Origin: Conexibacter sp. | GTDB taxonomy: Bacteria; Actinomycetota; Thermoleophilia; Solirubrobacterales; Solirubrobacteraceae | Direction of reading: 5' to 3' | Assembly (NCBI GenBank): GCA_025964325.1 | Contig: JAOPZA010000081.1 | Span: forward strand, 1 to 64,000 | DNA: 64,000 bases | In this document: piece by piece, positions 1-10,161 of the stretch | Layout: each line of letters begins with the position of its first letter | Position numbering within the stretch: the stretch's first letter is position 1 | Made by a program: the position numbers and the translations under genes | Notes under the pieces: model-generated | Database searches by the model: none | Told to the model about the DNA's origin: nothing | Seen by the model: only the letters and a program-made list of their open reading frames with translations

Positions 1-80
1 CTCGCCGCCGGCTGCGGATCGCCGCGCGCGAGCGCGCTGCCGCCGCGGCCGCAGCGCTGACGCGCCCGGTCGCGCTGACC

Positions 81-1508
81 GTGCTGGCCGCGACGGCGGT
101 CGGGTTCACGCTGCGCGTGCTCGCGACGCGCGGCATCTGGCTCGACGAGGCGACGAGCATCCGCCAGGCCCACATGGGCTTCGGAGCGATGCTCGACGAC
201 CTCCGCTCGACCGACGTGCACCCGCCGCTGCACCACAGCGTGCTGTGGGTGACGGTCCGGCTCATCGGCTCGAGCGAGTTCGCCGTGCGCGTCCCGTCGC
301 TGATCGCAGGAACCGCGACGATCCCCGTCCTCTACCTCGCCGGGCGCGATCTGTGGGACCGTCGCGCCGGAGTCGTCGCCGCGCTCCTCGGCTCGGTCGC
401 TCCCTTCGCCGTCTGGTACTCGGACGAGGCGCGCATGTACGCGTTCTTCGTCCTGTTCGCGCTCGTCGCGGTGTGGGCGCAGGCGCGGGTGCTGCGCGAC
501 GGACGCCGGCGCGACTGGGCGATCTACGGCGTCGCGTCGCTGGCGCTGCTCTACGACCAGTACTTCTCGGTGCTCGTCGTGCTCGTCCAGCAGGCTGCCT
601 TCGTGGTCGCGATCCGCTCGCGCCGCCGCGACCGGGCTGCCGCCCGCGCGCTGCTGCGCGGCTGGCTCGCGACCGGCGTGCTGATGCTCGTCGCGCTCGC
701 GCCGCTGATGCCGTTCGCGCACGCGCAGTTCGCGGCGAACCAGGCCCAGGGACGTGGCTTCGACAGTCCCGCCCAGGCGGGCGCGGGCGCGGTCGCGGGA
801 GGGACGCACGCGCCGTCCGTCTACGGTGCGATCACGAACCTCATCTGGGCGGTGTGGGGATACCACTCGGACGCGACGATGGCCGCGCTGACGGCGCTGT
901 GGCCGGCGGCGATGCTGCTCGCGCTGCTGCTGCTCGGCCGCGAGCGCTCGCCGTCGACGCGGCTCGTCGTCGCGGTCGCGCTCGTGCCCGTCGCGGCGCT
1001 GTTCGCCGTCGGCATGGCGAAGCCCGCGCTGTTCGAGGTGCGCTACTTCGTCGCGGTCGTGCCGATGCTGCTGCTGCTGATCGCACGCGCGCTGACGAGC
1101 TGGGCGCGCAGCCGCGTCGCGGTCGCGCTGCTGACCGGCGCCTTCACCCTCTCGCTGCTCGGGGGTTTGGTCGACCAGCAGGTCAACGGCGCGAACCCGC
1201 GCCTCTACGACTTCCGTGGCGCGCTGGCGTCGGTCGAACGCCGCGCCGGCCCGCACGACGTCCTGATCTACGTGCCCTCGTATCTGACCGACGTCGTCCG
1301 CTACTACGCACCGAAGCTCCGCGCCCAGCCGATGGGCCGGGCGCTTCCCACCCACTCGCGCGGGCGCATCTTCGTGATGGGCAGCTTCCTCGCGATGCCG
1401 ACGTACGCCGGGCAGACGGGCGGCCTGATCGCCCAGCTCGGCCAGCATCACCGGCTGCTGCATCGCGAGACGCGCTCGCAGGTCCGCATCTGGGAGTTCA
1501 GCCGATGA
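81..1508 (+). CDS. GT39/ArnT-like membrane glycosyltransferase (start may lie upstream of 81)
   Basis: Multi-TM protein; N-terminal LDEATS and DVHPPLHH motifs typical of GT39/PMT-type mannosyltransferases. Confidence 0.8.
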   Translation: MLAATAVGFTLRVLATRGIWLDEATSIRQAHMGFGAMLDDLRSTDVHPPLHHSVLWVTVRLIGSSEFAVRVPSLIAGTATIPVLYLAGRDLWDRRAGVVAALLGSVAPFAVWYSDEARMYAFFVLFALVAVWAQARVLRDGRRRDWAIYGVASLALLYDQYFSVLVVLVQQAAFVVAIRSRRRDRAAARALLRGWLATGVLMLVALAPLMPFAHAQFAANQAQGRGFDSPAQAGAGAVAGGTHAPSVYGAITNLIWAVWGYHSDATMAALTALWPAAMLLALLLLGRERSPSTRLVVAVALVPVAALFAVGMAKPALFEVRYFVAVVPMLLLLIARALTSWARSRVAVALLTGAFTLSLLGGLVDQQVNGANPRLYDFRGALASVERRAGPHDVLIYVPSYLTDVVRYYAPKLRAQPMGRALPTHSRGRIFVMGSFLAMPTYAGQTGGLIAQLGQHHRLLHRETRSQVRIWEFSR

Positions 1509-3067
1509 CCGATCCCCGTCTCGCCCCTCCGAGCTGGTCGGCGGCCCCGCCGAGACCGCGCCACCGTCGCCGCGTGCGGCTGCTGATCGCGGTCAGCCTC
1601 CCGCTCGTGCTGCTCTACTTCGCCTGGCTGCTCGAGCCGCAGCGGGTCGGCAACCCCGTCCTCTACGGGCTGCTCGTCGCGGTCGAGCTGTTCAACGTCG
1701 TGCAGGCGATCGGCTTCTGGTGGACCTGTGCGCGCGAGCGCGATCGGCGTCCGCGCGTGCACGACGGCCCCCTCCTCGACGTCGACGTGCTGATCCCGGT
1801 CTACGGCGAGCCGGTCGACGTCGTCGAGCCGACGGTGGCGGCCGCCGCGAGGCTGCGCGGCGCGCGCGTCCACGTCGCGCTGCTCGACGACGGCGGCAGC
1901 GACGCGATGCGCGCGCTCGCGGCGCGCCACGGCGCCGCCTACCTGCGGCGCGGACGCCGCAGCGGGGCGAAGGCCGGCAACGTCAACGACGCGCTCGCGA
2001 GGACGACGTCGCCGTTCGTCGTCGTGCTCGACTGCGACCACGTGCCGCGCCCTGAGCTGCTGGAGGCGACGCTCGGCCACCTCGACGACCCGCAGGTCGG
2101 CTTCGTGCAGACGCCGCAGCACTACGCGAACGCCGGCCGCGGCGGCGTCGCGGCCGCGGCCTGGAGTCAGCAGGCGCTCTTCTTCGGCGCGATCGCGCGC
2201 GGCAAGGACGGGCTCGACGCGATGTTCTGCTGCGGCACGAACGTCGTCTTCCGCCGTGCCGCCCTCGCGGACGCCGGCGGCTTCCCCGAGCGCTCGCTGA
2301 CGGAGGACTTCGAGCTCTCGCTGCGGCTGCACGAGCGCGGCTGGCGCTCGGTCTACCTGCCGCGCGTGCTGGCCGACGGCCTCGGGCCCGAGGACATGGC
2401 CGCCTACGTCGGCCAGCAGCAGCGCTGGGCGCGCGGCTGCCTCTCCGCGATCCCGTCGATCGTGCGCGCACGCCTGCCGTGGCGCGTGCGCCTGCAGTAC
2501 CTGCTCTCGAGCATGCACTTCCTCTCGGGCTGGACGCTGCTCGCGTACATCGCGTTCCCGGTGGTCCGCATCTTCACCGGCGCGCAGCCGCTCGCGGGCG
2601 CGACCGCCGACCAGTTCCTGCTGCACTTCGCCCCGTACTTCGGGGTGGCGCTGTGGACGGTCGCCGTAGCGGGCGCCGGGTCCTACAGCTTCGGCGCGTA
2701 CGCGCTCCAGACGGCGAGCGCTTGGATCCACGTGCACGCGTCGATCCTGACGCTGCTGCGACGTCGCGGCCGCTTCGTCGTGACGCCGAAGCAGGGAGCA
2801 GGTGGTCGCCAGCCGCGCGCGGTGGCGGTGCCGCTCGCGCTCGTCGCCGTGCTGCTCGGCGCGGCCGCGTACGGCCTCGCGCACGACCAGGGGCCCGCGA
2901 CGCTCAACAACGTCGCGTTCGCGGGCCTGCATGTGACCGTCCTGCTCGCGGGTGCGTGGCCGGCACTGCGGGGCGCCCCGGGCACGGCGGGCAGTGAGCG
3001 CGGGACGCCGTCCGCGGTCCGGCGTGCGCCGGCAGGGGTGCTGGCGGCCGAGGAGCAGCGTGCATGA
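1505..3067 (+). CDS. Cellulose-synthase-like GT2 glycosyltransferase
   Basis: DDG, DCDHVP, LTEDFELS and QQQRW motifs followed by C-terminal TM segments; ATGA overlap with upstream gene. Start taken at ATG 1505 inside the longer ORF 245..3067. Confidence 0.85.
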   Translation: MTDPRLAPPSWSAAPPRPRHRRRVRLLIAVSLPLVLLYFAWLLEPQRVGNPVLYGLLVAVELFNVVQAIGFWWTCARERDRRPRVHDGPLLDVDVLIPVYGEPVDVVEPTVAAAARLRGARVHVALLDDGGSDAMRALAARHGAAYLRRGRRSGAKAGNVNDALARTTSPFVVVLDCDHVPRPELLEATLGHLDDPQVGFVQTPQHYANAGRGGVAAAAWSQQALFFGAIARGKDGLDAMFCCGTNVVFRRAALADAGGFPERSLTEDFELSLRLHERGWRSVYLPRVLADGLGPEDMAAYVGQQQRWARGCLSAIPSIVRARLPWRVRLQYLLSSMHFLSGWTLLAYIAFPVVRIFTGAQPLAGATADQFLLHFAPYFGVALWTVAVAGAGSYSFGAYALQTASAWIHVHASILTLLRRRGRFVVTPKQGAGGRQPRAVAVPLALVAVLLGAAAYGLAHDQGPATLNNVAFAGLHVTVLLAGAWPALRGAPGTAGSERGTPSAVRRAPAGVLAAEEQRA

Positions 3068-4206
3068 GCGGGCTGCCGCCCGACGAGCCCGCGGGCCGCG
3101 CGCGGGCGGCGCGGAGGCGGCCGGCGCTCGTGCTGCTGCTGCTGGCGGTGACGGCGTCGCTCGCGGTCGGGCTGCTCGCCGCGCGCGGTGGCGGGTCCGG
3201 CGTCCCGGCCCCGGTGCGCGACGCCGCGATGCGGTTCCTGACGCGCTACGAGCTGCCGAGCGGCCGCGTCGTGCGCTCCGACCAGGGCGGCGACAGCGTC
3301 AGCGAGGGACAGGCGTACGCGCTGCTCCTGAGCGCCGCGATCGGGGACCGCTCGCGCTTCGCGGCCGCCTGGAGCTGGACCCGCGCGCACTTGCAACGTG
3401 GCGACGGAACGCTCGCGTGGCGCTGGGCGGGGCCGGCCGACGATCGCCGCGCCGGCCCCGCCGCCGACGCCGACCTCGACGCCGCGCGGGCGCTCGCGGT
3501 CGCCGCCGTGCGCTTCCGCGCTCCGCGCTACGCGGCGGCGGCGCGGCGGATCGCGCGCGGCGTGCTCGCGCACGAGACCGCGCGCGTCGGCGGGCGGCTC
3601 GTGCTCGTCGCCGGCGCATGGGCGCGGGCGCGGGGCGTGATCGACCCGAGCTACTTCGCGCCGCGCACCTACGACATCCTGTTCGCGCTCGACCGCGACC
3701 CGCGCTGGCGCGAGCTGCGCAGCTCCAGCGCGGCGCTGACCGATCGCCTGACCGCGACGGGCTCGCGGCTCGCGCCCGACTGGGCGACGGCCTCTTCCGG
3801 CGGCGTGAGCGCGACGGGCGCCGGCGGAGCCGGGGAGGCGCTCTCGGGCTATGACGCGGCGCGTCTCCCGGTCCGCTTCGCGGAGGCCTGCGAGTCGTCG
3901 CTGCGGGGGCTCGCGGCGCGGCCGTGGCCGCTGCTGCACGCCGAGGCGACCGCGCGCGGCGGACTCGTCGCCGCCGTTCACGGGCTCGACGGCGCGGTGC
4001 GCTCGCAAGGCTCGCATCCCGTCGCGCTCGTCGGGGCGGCGGCGGCCGCGCAGGCCGCCGGCGACCGGGGCGCGAGCGGGCGGCTGCTGGCGCGCGCCGA
4101 CGCGCTCGAGCGCCGTGCGCCGAGCTACTACGGTGCGGCCTGGGCGGCGCTCGGCCGCACGCTGCTGACGACCTCGCTGGTGGGCGGCTGCGCGGCGCCG
4201 GCCTAA
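3064..4206 (+). CDS. Glycosyl hydrolase family 8-like (endoglucanase type) secreted/anchored protein
   Basis: N-terminal TM anchor; SEGQAYALLLSA and ADADLDAARAL segments typical of GH8; ATGA coupling to the GT2. Confidence 0.75.
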   Translation: MSGLPPDEPAGRARAARRRPALVLLLLAVTASLAVGLLAARGGGSGVPAPVRDAAMRFLTRYELPSGRVVRSDQGGDSVSEGQAYALLLSAAIGDRSRFAAAWSWTRAHLQRGDGTLAWRWAGPADDRRAGPAADADLDAARALAVAAVRFRAPRYAAAARRIARGVLAHETARVGGRLVLVAGAWARARGVIDPSYFAPRTYDILFALDRDPRWRELRSSSAALTDRLTATGSRLAPDWATASSGGVSATGAGGAGEALSGYDAARLPVRFAEACESSLRGLAARPWPLLHAEATARGGLVAAVHGLDGAVRSQGSHPVALVGAAAAAQAAGDRGASGRLLARADALERRAPSYYGAAWAALGRTLLTTSLVGGCAAPA

Positions 4207-5807
4207 GCCGGGATCCCGCCCGTCCGCTGCGCGGCGTCGAGCGGCTGCCCGACGAGCTGGCCGCCCGAGCAGTCCTCGGCGTGCACGGCGCGCGACGTCG
4301 GCGTCCGGCGCGGATCCTGGATGCCGACGAGCCCGAGCACGCCCCCGACCGCGACCAGCGCGGCGGCGATTCCGATGCCCGCGCGGAAGGCGCTGGTCGA
4401 GGCCTGCTCGCTCGCGCGCGTGAGCGCCGCCCGCTGCGCCGGCGGCACGCCGGTCAGCTGGACGACCCCGAGCGTCCGCTTCTTCGCCGCCGCGACGGCG
4501 GCCTGCGAGCGCGCGTCGAGGCGCCGTCCCGCGAGGTTGGCGTCGAGCGTGCTCGTGAACTGCCCAGCCACGATGGCGCCGATCGCCGCTGTCGCGAGCA
4601 GGCTCGCGACGCGCGCGATCGCGTTGTTGGTCGCGGAGGCGATCCCGGCGTTGCGCTCGTCGGCGCCGGCGAGCACGGTCGCCGTCAGCGGCGCGACCGT
4701 CATCGAGAGGCCGAGCGAGAACAGCATCAGCCCCGGCAGCAGGTCGGTGAGGAAGCTCAGGTGCGCGTGGACTCGCAGGGCCAGCAGCAGCAGGCCGGCC
4801 GCCGCGAGGAGCGGGCCGACGCCCATCAGCAGGCGCGGCCCGATGCGGTCGGCGAGCGCGCCGAAGCGCTTCGACAGCAGGAACATGACGGCCGTCGTCG
4901 GCAGCGTCGCCGCGCCGCTCTGGAGCGCGCTGTAGCCCGCCACCTGCTGCAGGAAGAGCACGAGGAAGAAGAAGACGACGCCGAGCCCTGCGTACATCGT
5001 GAACGTCTCGAGGTTGCCGACCGCGAAGTTGCGGCGGGAGAAGAGCGAGAGCGGCAGCATCGGGTCGCGGTGGCGCGACTCCCAGAGGAGGAACGCGGCG
5101 AACAGCGCGAGCCCGGCGAGCCCCGGCACCACGACGCCGGGGGCGGTCCAGCCGAGGCGCGGCTGCTCGATCAGCGCGTAGGTCGGGCCGGCGAGCCCGA
5201 GCGCCGCGAGGATCGCGCCGACGACGTCGAGCCGGGGGCGAGCCGTCTCGCGTGCGGTCACGGGGATCTTCGTCGAGAAGGCGAGCGTGACGAGGACGAA
5301 CGGGACGTTGAGCGCGAAGATCCAGCGCCACGAGGCGGAGTCGATGATCTGGCCGCCGGCGAGCGGCCCGATCACCGTCGCGATGCCCGACCACGCCGTC
5401 CACGAGCCGATCGCAGCGCCGCGCTCGGAGGGCGGGAAGGTGCCGATGATGATCGCGAGCGCCGCCGGCGTCAGCAGCGCGCCGAAGACGCCCTGCAGCG
5501 CGCGGGCGACGATCAGCGCCTCGATCGTCGGCGCCAGCGCGCACGCGAGCGAGACGACGCCGAAGCCGGCGACGCCGATGCGGAAGATCCGCCGCTCGCC
5601 GAACAGGTCGGCGAGCGAGCCGCCCAGCAGGATCAGCGCGCCGAGCATCAGCAGATAGCTGTTGCTGACCCACTGCTGGCCGGCGAGGCCGCCGCCGAGG
5701 TCGCGCTCGATCGCGGGCAGGGCGACGTTGACGACGGTTGCGTCGATCCCCACGACGAACGAGCCCAGGATCGCCGCGATCAGCGTCAGTCGCTTGGCGG
5801 TGCTCAT
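4203..5807 (-). CDS. MFS drug:H+ transporter, DHA2/EmrB-QacA type
   Basis: FVVGIDATVVNVALPAIERDLGGGLAGQQWVSNSYLLMLGALILLGGSLADLFGERRIF. Confidence 0.9.
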   Translation of the reverse strand: MSTAKRLTLIAAILGSFVVGIDATVVNVALPAIERDLGGGLAGQQWVSNSYLLMLGALILLGGSLADLFGERRIFRIGVAGFGVVSLACALAPTIEALIVARALQGVFGALLTPAALAIIIGTFPPSERGAAIGSWTAWSGIATVIGPLAGGQIIDSASWRWIFALNVPFVLVTLAFSTKIPVTARETARPRLDVVGAILAALGLAGPTYALIEQPRLGWTAPGVVVPGLAGLALFAAFLLWESRHRDPMLPLSLFSRRNFAVGNLETFTMYAGLGVVFFFLVLFLQQVAGYSALQSGAATLPTTAVMFLLSKRFGALADRIGPRLLMGVGPLLAAAGLLLLALRVHAHLSFLTDLLPGLMLFSLGLSMTVAPLTATVLAGADERNAGIASATNNAIARVASLLATAAIGAIVAGQFTSTLDANLAGRRLDARSQAAVAAAKKRTLGVVQLTGVPPAQRAALTRASEQASTSAFRAGIGIAAALVAVGGVLGLVGIQDPRRTPTSRAVHAEDCSGGQLVGQPLDAAQRTGGIPA

Positions 5808-5847
5808 CGCAGGCGACGTTAACGGGCGGGGCGGGGATACTCCAGCG

Positions 5848-6399
5848 ATGGCTTCGACGCTGACCCAGCCGTTCGACCGCGATCGCGACCATTGGCGCGG
5901 TGGCGCCGCGCCCGCCGTGACGCTGCTGATGTACGGCGACTTCCAATGCCCGTACACGCGCGCGGCCCAGCGGCGCCTCGGCCCGCTGCAGGAGCGCTTC
6001 GGCGACTCGCTGCGCGTCGCCTTCCGCCACTTCCCGCTGACGGAGCTGCACCCGCGCGCGCTGGCGGCCGCGATCTTCGCCGAGGCGGCCGCCGAGCAGG
6101 GCCGCTTCTGGGAGCTGTACGACGTGCTCTTCGCCAATCAGGAGGCGCTCGAGCCCGACGACCTGCTCGGCTACGCGCGAGCGCTCGGCGTCGACTTCGG
6201 CCGCGCCGACGAGGAGGCGATCCTGCGCCGCATCCAGGCGGACGTCGAGAGCGGCCTCGCGAGCGGCGTGCGCGGCACCCCGGCGATCTTCCTCGACGCG
6301 GTCGAGCTCGACGGCGGCCACGACACCGCGTCGCTGAGAGTGGCGCTCGAGGCGGCCGGCGCGGTCGCGCGCGAGGCGCCGGGCGAGACCGGGCGCTAG
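5848..6399 (+). CDS. DsbA-family thioredoxin-like protein (single-Cys CPYT motif)
   Basis: MYGDFQCPYTRAAQRRL ... GVRGTPAIFLDAVELDG. Confidence 0.8.
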   Translation: MASTLTQPFDRDRDHWRGGAAPAVTLLMYGDFQCPYTRAAQRRLGPLQERFGDSLRVAFRHFPLTELHPRALAAAIFAEAAAEQGRFWELYDVLFANQEALEPDDLLGYARALGVDFGRADEEAILRRIQADVESGLASGVRGTPAIFLDAVELDGGHDTASLRVALEAAGAVAREAPGETGR

Positions 6400-6429
6400 T
6401 GATCGGGCGGCGAGGGTAGCCTCGCCGGC

Positions 6430-7458
6430 ATGACCTCCTACCGCACCCTCGGCCGTACCGGCATGAACGTGAGCCCGCTGTGCCTCGGCACGATGATGTT
6501 CGGGCGCTGGGGCAACCCGGACCACGACGACTCGATCCGCATCATCCACCGCGCGCTCGACGCGGGCATCAACTTCCTCGACACGGCCGACGTCTACTCC
6601 GGCGGTGAGTCGGAGGAGATCGTCGGCAAGGCGCTGGCGGGCGGGCGCCGCGAGCACGTGATCCTGGCGACGAAGTTCCACGGCAGAATGGGCGAGGATC
6701 CCAACCAGCGCGGCAACTCGCGCCGCTGGATCACGCAGGAGGTCGAGAACAGCCTGCGCCGGCTTCGCACCGACTGGATCGACCTCTACCAGGCGCATCG
6801 TCCGGACGAGGACACCGACGTCGACGAGACGCTCGGCGCGCTGAGCGACCTCCAGCGCCAGGGCAAGATCCGCGCCTTCGGCAGCTCGACGTTCCCCGCG
6901 CACGCCATCGTGGAGGCGCAGTGGGTGGCGCAGCGGCGCGGCCGCGAGCGCTTCGTGACCGAGCAGCCGCCGTACTCGCTGCTGGTGCGCGGCATCGAGT
7001 CCGACGTGCTGCCCGTCGCCCAGCAGTACGGGCTCGGCGTGATCCCGTGGAGCCCGCTCGCCGGTGGCTGGCTCAGCGGCCGCTACCGCAAGGGCCAGGA
7101 GGCGCCCGGCTCGACCCGCGCCGCGCGCATTCCCGGCCGCTACGACCTCTCGCTGCCGGAGAACCAGGAGAAGCTCGACGCGGCCGACGCGCTCGCGGCG
7201 TTGGCCGAGGAGCACGGCCTGACGCTGATCCAGCTCGCGATCGCCTTCGTGCTGAACCACCCGGCCGTCAGCTCCGCGATCATCGGACCGCGGACGATGG
7301 ACCAGCTCGAGAGCCAGCTCGGCGCCGACGAGGTCGTGCTGAGCGACGAGCTGCTCGACCGCATCGACGAGATCGTCCCGCCCGGGAGGAACTTCGCGAC
7401 CGCCGACGCGGGCTGGACGCCGCCCGCGCTGGCGGACCCGGCGCTGCGGCGCCGCTGA
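6430..7458 (+). CDS. Aldo/keto reductase
   Basis: RTGMNVSPLCLGTMMFG, NFLDTADVYSGGESEEIVGKAL, LYQAHRPD. Confidence 0.9.
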   Translation: MTSYRTLGRTGMNVSPLCLGTMMFGRWGNPDHDDSIRIIHRALDAGINFLDTADVYSGGESEEIVGKALAGGRREHVILATKFHGRMGEDPNQRGNSRRWITQEVENSLRRLRTDWIDLYQAHRPDEDTDVDETLGALSDLQRQGKIRAFGSSTFPAHAIVEAQWVAQRRGRERFVTEQPPYSLLVRGIESDVLPVAQQYGLGVIPWSPLAGGWLSGRYRKGQEAPGSTRAARIPGRYDLSLPENQEKLDAADALAALAEEHGLTLIQLAIAFVLNHPAVSSAIIGPRTMDQLESQLGADEVVLSDELLDRIDEIVPPGRNFATADAGWTPPALADPALRRR

Positions 7459-7474
7459 GCGCGGCGGCGAGGAC

Positions 7475-9088
7475 TCACCGCCGCCGCAAACGCGTCTCCT
7501 CGAGGTCGAGCTCGCGCTCGAGCTCGCGCACGCCCTCGAGCGGGACGCGGCCGTCGTCGCGCAGCTTCGTCAGCTGATCGCGCTCGGCCCGCACGAGCGC
7601 GTGGCGCAGCTGGCGCTCGGCGCTCGGCTCTGACTCCGGCACGCCCCCGTCGGCGTCGAGCCGCTCCTCGAGCCGGTTGATGCGCGTCTCGTAGCTCTCG
7701 CGCAGCCGCGCGAGCGAGCGCTCGGACAGCTCGTCGTGGCTGTCCTCCCGGCCGCCGCCGTGCTCGCGCGCGACCTCCTCCAGCTTCGCCAGCGCGGCGT
7801 GCGCCAGCTCGAGCCGCGCCTCCGTCTCCTGGCGGCGGCGCTCCGCGCCCTCGACGAGGCCGAGCCGGCGGACCAGCTGCGAGAGCGTCAGTCCCGGCAG
7901 CACGAGCGTGCCGAGGATCGTCGTGAAGGTGAGGAAGATCAGCAGCGAGCGCTCGCCGGCCGGCAGCCCCTGCCGGCCGATCGGCAGCGCCAGCGCGGCC
8001 GCAAGCGAGACCGCGCCGCGCATCCCGCTCCAGCCGAGCACGAGCTGCTCGCGCCACGGATGCGGCAGCGGCTCGCTGCGCTGCCAGCGTCTCAGCAGCG
8101 TGTCGATCAGCCGCGGGACGGTGAACATCCACGCCATCCGCAGGCCGATCACGACCGCCACGACGGCCGCCGCCTGGCCGATCAGCCCGAGCGTGGAGGC
8201 GCTGCCGGCGACGCCCTCGACGATCCGCCGCACCTCGAGCCCGACGAGCAGGAAGAGGATCGAGTTGAAGAGGAAGACGAGCACGTCCCAGAAGGCGAAC
8301 GCCTGCAGCCGCGTCTCCGGCAGCAGCACGTCGCCGGAGCGGCTGCCGACCACGAGCCCGGCGGTGACCGCCGCCAGCACGCCGGAGAGGCCGGCCTCGT
8401 TGGCGGCGATGTAGGCCGCGTACGCGGTCAGCAGCGACAGGGTGATCTCGATGTTCGTCGCCTCGACGCGCTTGCGCGCCTGCGTCGAGAGCCAGCCGAC
8501 GACGGCGCCGATCGCCACTCCGCCGGCGGCCGTCAGGACGAACTTCGCCAGCGCGTGGCCGACGCTCAGGCTCGCGCCGGCCGCGAGGCTGGCGAGGATC
8601 ACCTGGTAGGCGGTCAGCGCGGTCGCGTCGTTGACGAGCGACTCGCCCTCCAGCACGGTCTGGATCCGCTCGGAGGCGCCGAGCCGCCGCACGACGGACG
8701 TCGCCGCGAGCGGGTCGGTCGGCCCGACGATCGCGCCCAGCAGGAAGGACGGCGCCCAGCCGAGGCCGGCGACGGCGTGCACGACGACGGCGACGCCGGC
8801 CATCGTGAACAGCACGAGCCCGACCGCCAGCAGCGCGATCGGGCGCGCGTGCTCGCGCAGGTCCTCGTTCGGGGCGAAGAAGGCGGCCGAGTACAGCAGC
8901 GGCGGCAGGAAGACCAGGAAGATGACGTCCGGGTCGAGGTGCGGCGACGGGATCCCGGGGATCAGGCCGAGGGCGACGCCGCCGAGCACGAGCACGATCG
9001 GGTACGCGAGGTTGACCGCCCGCGCGAAGCCCGCCAGCACCGCGATCGCGAGCAGCAGGACCAGCAGCAGTGTCACATCGGGCACCAT
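7475..9088 (-). CDS. Na+/H+ antiporter (CPA1 family) with C-terminal coiled-coil tail
   Basis: GAIVGPTDPLAATSVVRRL, EGESLVNDATALTAYQV, WSGMRGAVSLAAALALP. Confidence 0.9.
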   Translation of the reverse strand: MVPDVTLLLVLLLAIAVLAGFARAVNLAYPIVLVLGGVALGLIPGIPSPHLDPDVIFLVFLPPLLYSAAFFAPNEDLREHARPIALLAVGLVLFTMAGVAVVVHAVAGLGWAPSFLLGAIVGPTDPLAATSVVRRLGASERIQTVLEGESLVNDATALTAYQVILASLAAGASLSVGHALAKFVLTAAGGVAIGAVVGWLSTQARKRVEATNIEITLSLLTAYAAYIAANEAGLSGVLAAVTAGLVVGSRSGDVLLPETRLQAFAFWDVLVFLFNSILFLLVGLEVRRIVEGVAGSASTLGLIGQAAAVVAVVIGLRMAWMFTVPRLIDTLLRRWQRSEPLPHPWREQLVLGWSGMRGAVSLAAALALPIGRQGLPAGERSLLIFLTFTTILGTLVLPGLTLSQLVRRLGLVEGAERRRQETEARLELAHAALAKLEEVAREHGGGREDSHDELSERSLARLRESYETRINRLEERLDADGGVPESEPSAERQLRHALVRAERDQLTKLRDDGRVPLEGVRELERELDLEETRLRRR

Positions 9089-9184
9089 CCTCCCGGGGAT
9101 CTACCCGGCGGCCCGGCCGGCGAGCCGCCGCCTGCCGCGCCGCCCGCCGGAGCGCGGGGACGCCGGCGGTGGCGGCGGCAGCAG

Positions 9185-10117
9185 CTAGGCGGTGGCGGCG
9201 GTCAGACGGGCGAGCTCGTCGTCGCCGAGCTGGAGCGCGGCGAAGGGCAGCAGGCCGGTGAGCTGCTCTGGGGTGCGGGCGCTGGCGATCGGGGCGATGA
9301 CGGTCGGCTGGGCGAGGAGCCAGGCGAGCGAGATCGCGGCGACGGTCGTCTCGTGGGCGGTCGCGATGTCGTCGAGGACGCCGAGCAGGGCGACGTTGCG
9401 GTCGTCCTCCAGGTAGGCGCTGGCGCCTTCGGCGCGCTCGCTCTCGACGCCGTTGACGCCCGGTCGGTACTTGCCGGTCAGGAAGCCCTTCGCGAGTCCG
9501 AAGTAGGGGATCGTGACGAGCTGCTCGCGGGCGACGAGGTCGCGCAGCCCGTTCTCGTAGTCGTCGCGCTCGACGAGGTTGTAGTGCGGTTGGAGCGCGA
9601 CGTAGCGGGCGAAGCCCTCGCGGTCGGAGACGGCGAGCGCCTGCGCGAGGCGATCGGCGCTGTAGTTCGAGGCCGCGATCGCGCGGACCTTGCCCTCGCG
9701 CACGAGCGCGTCGAAGGCCGCGAGCGTCTCCTCGAGCGGGGTGTCGGGGTCGTCGTAGTGCGCGTAGTAGAGGTCGATGCGGTCGGTCCCGAGGCGCTTC
9801 AGGGACGCTTCCGCGTGCGTGCGGATCGTCTCCGGCGCGAGGCCGTCGCCGCCGCCGCCGACCTTCGTCGCGACGATCATGTCGTCGCGCTTGCCGCGCC
9901 TTCTGAGCCAGTTCCCGATCACGGTCTCCGACTCGCCGCCGGAGTGGCCGGGCACCCAGTTGGAGTAGACGTCGGCGCTGTCGATGAAGTTGCCGCCGGC
10001 CGCCGCGTAGGCGTCGAGGACCGCGAAGGACTGCGACTCGTCCGCGGTCCAGCCGAAGACGTTGCCGCCGAGCGAGAGCGGGAAGACGTCGAGATCTGTG
10101 GAAGGTATGTTCGCCAT
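9185..10117 (-). CDS. Aldo/keto reductase
   Basis: MANIPSTDLDVFPLSLGGNVFGW..., FIDSADVYSNWVPGHSGGESE; real start ATG at 10117 inside the longer ORF. Confidence 0.9.
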   Translation of the reverse strand: MANIPSTDLDVFPLSLGGNVFGWTADESQSFAVLDAYAAAGGNFIDSADVYSNWVPGHSGGESETVIGNWLRRRGKRDDMIVATKVGGGGDGLAPETIRTHAEASLKRLGTDRIDLYYAHYDDPDTPLEETLAAFDALVREGKVRAIAASNYSADRLAQALAVSDREGFARYVALQPHYNLVERDDYENGLRDLVAREQLVTIPYFGLAKGFLTGKYRPGVNGVESERAEGASAYLEDDRNVALLGVLDDIATAHETTVAAISLAWLLAQPTVIAPIASARTPEQLTGLLPFAALQLGDDELARLTAATA

Positions 10118-10161
10118 GCGACGAACATAGCAACGGTTCCGGCGGCTCCCCGGCGCGCCCG

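Noticed and set aside
2683-7260. 1525-aa minus-strand ORF
   Set aside because: Arg/Ala/Gly-rich shadow frame antisense to clear GT2, GH8, DsbA and AKR genes; only its MFS-overlapping region is real and in a different frame
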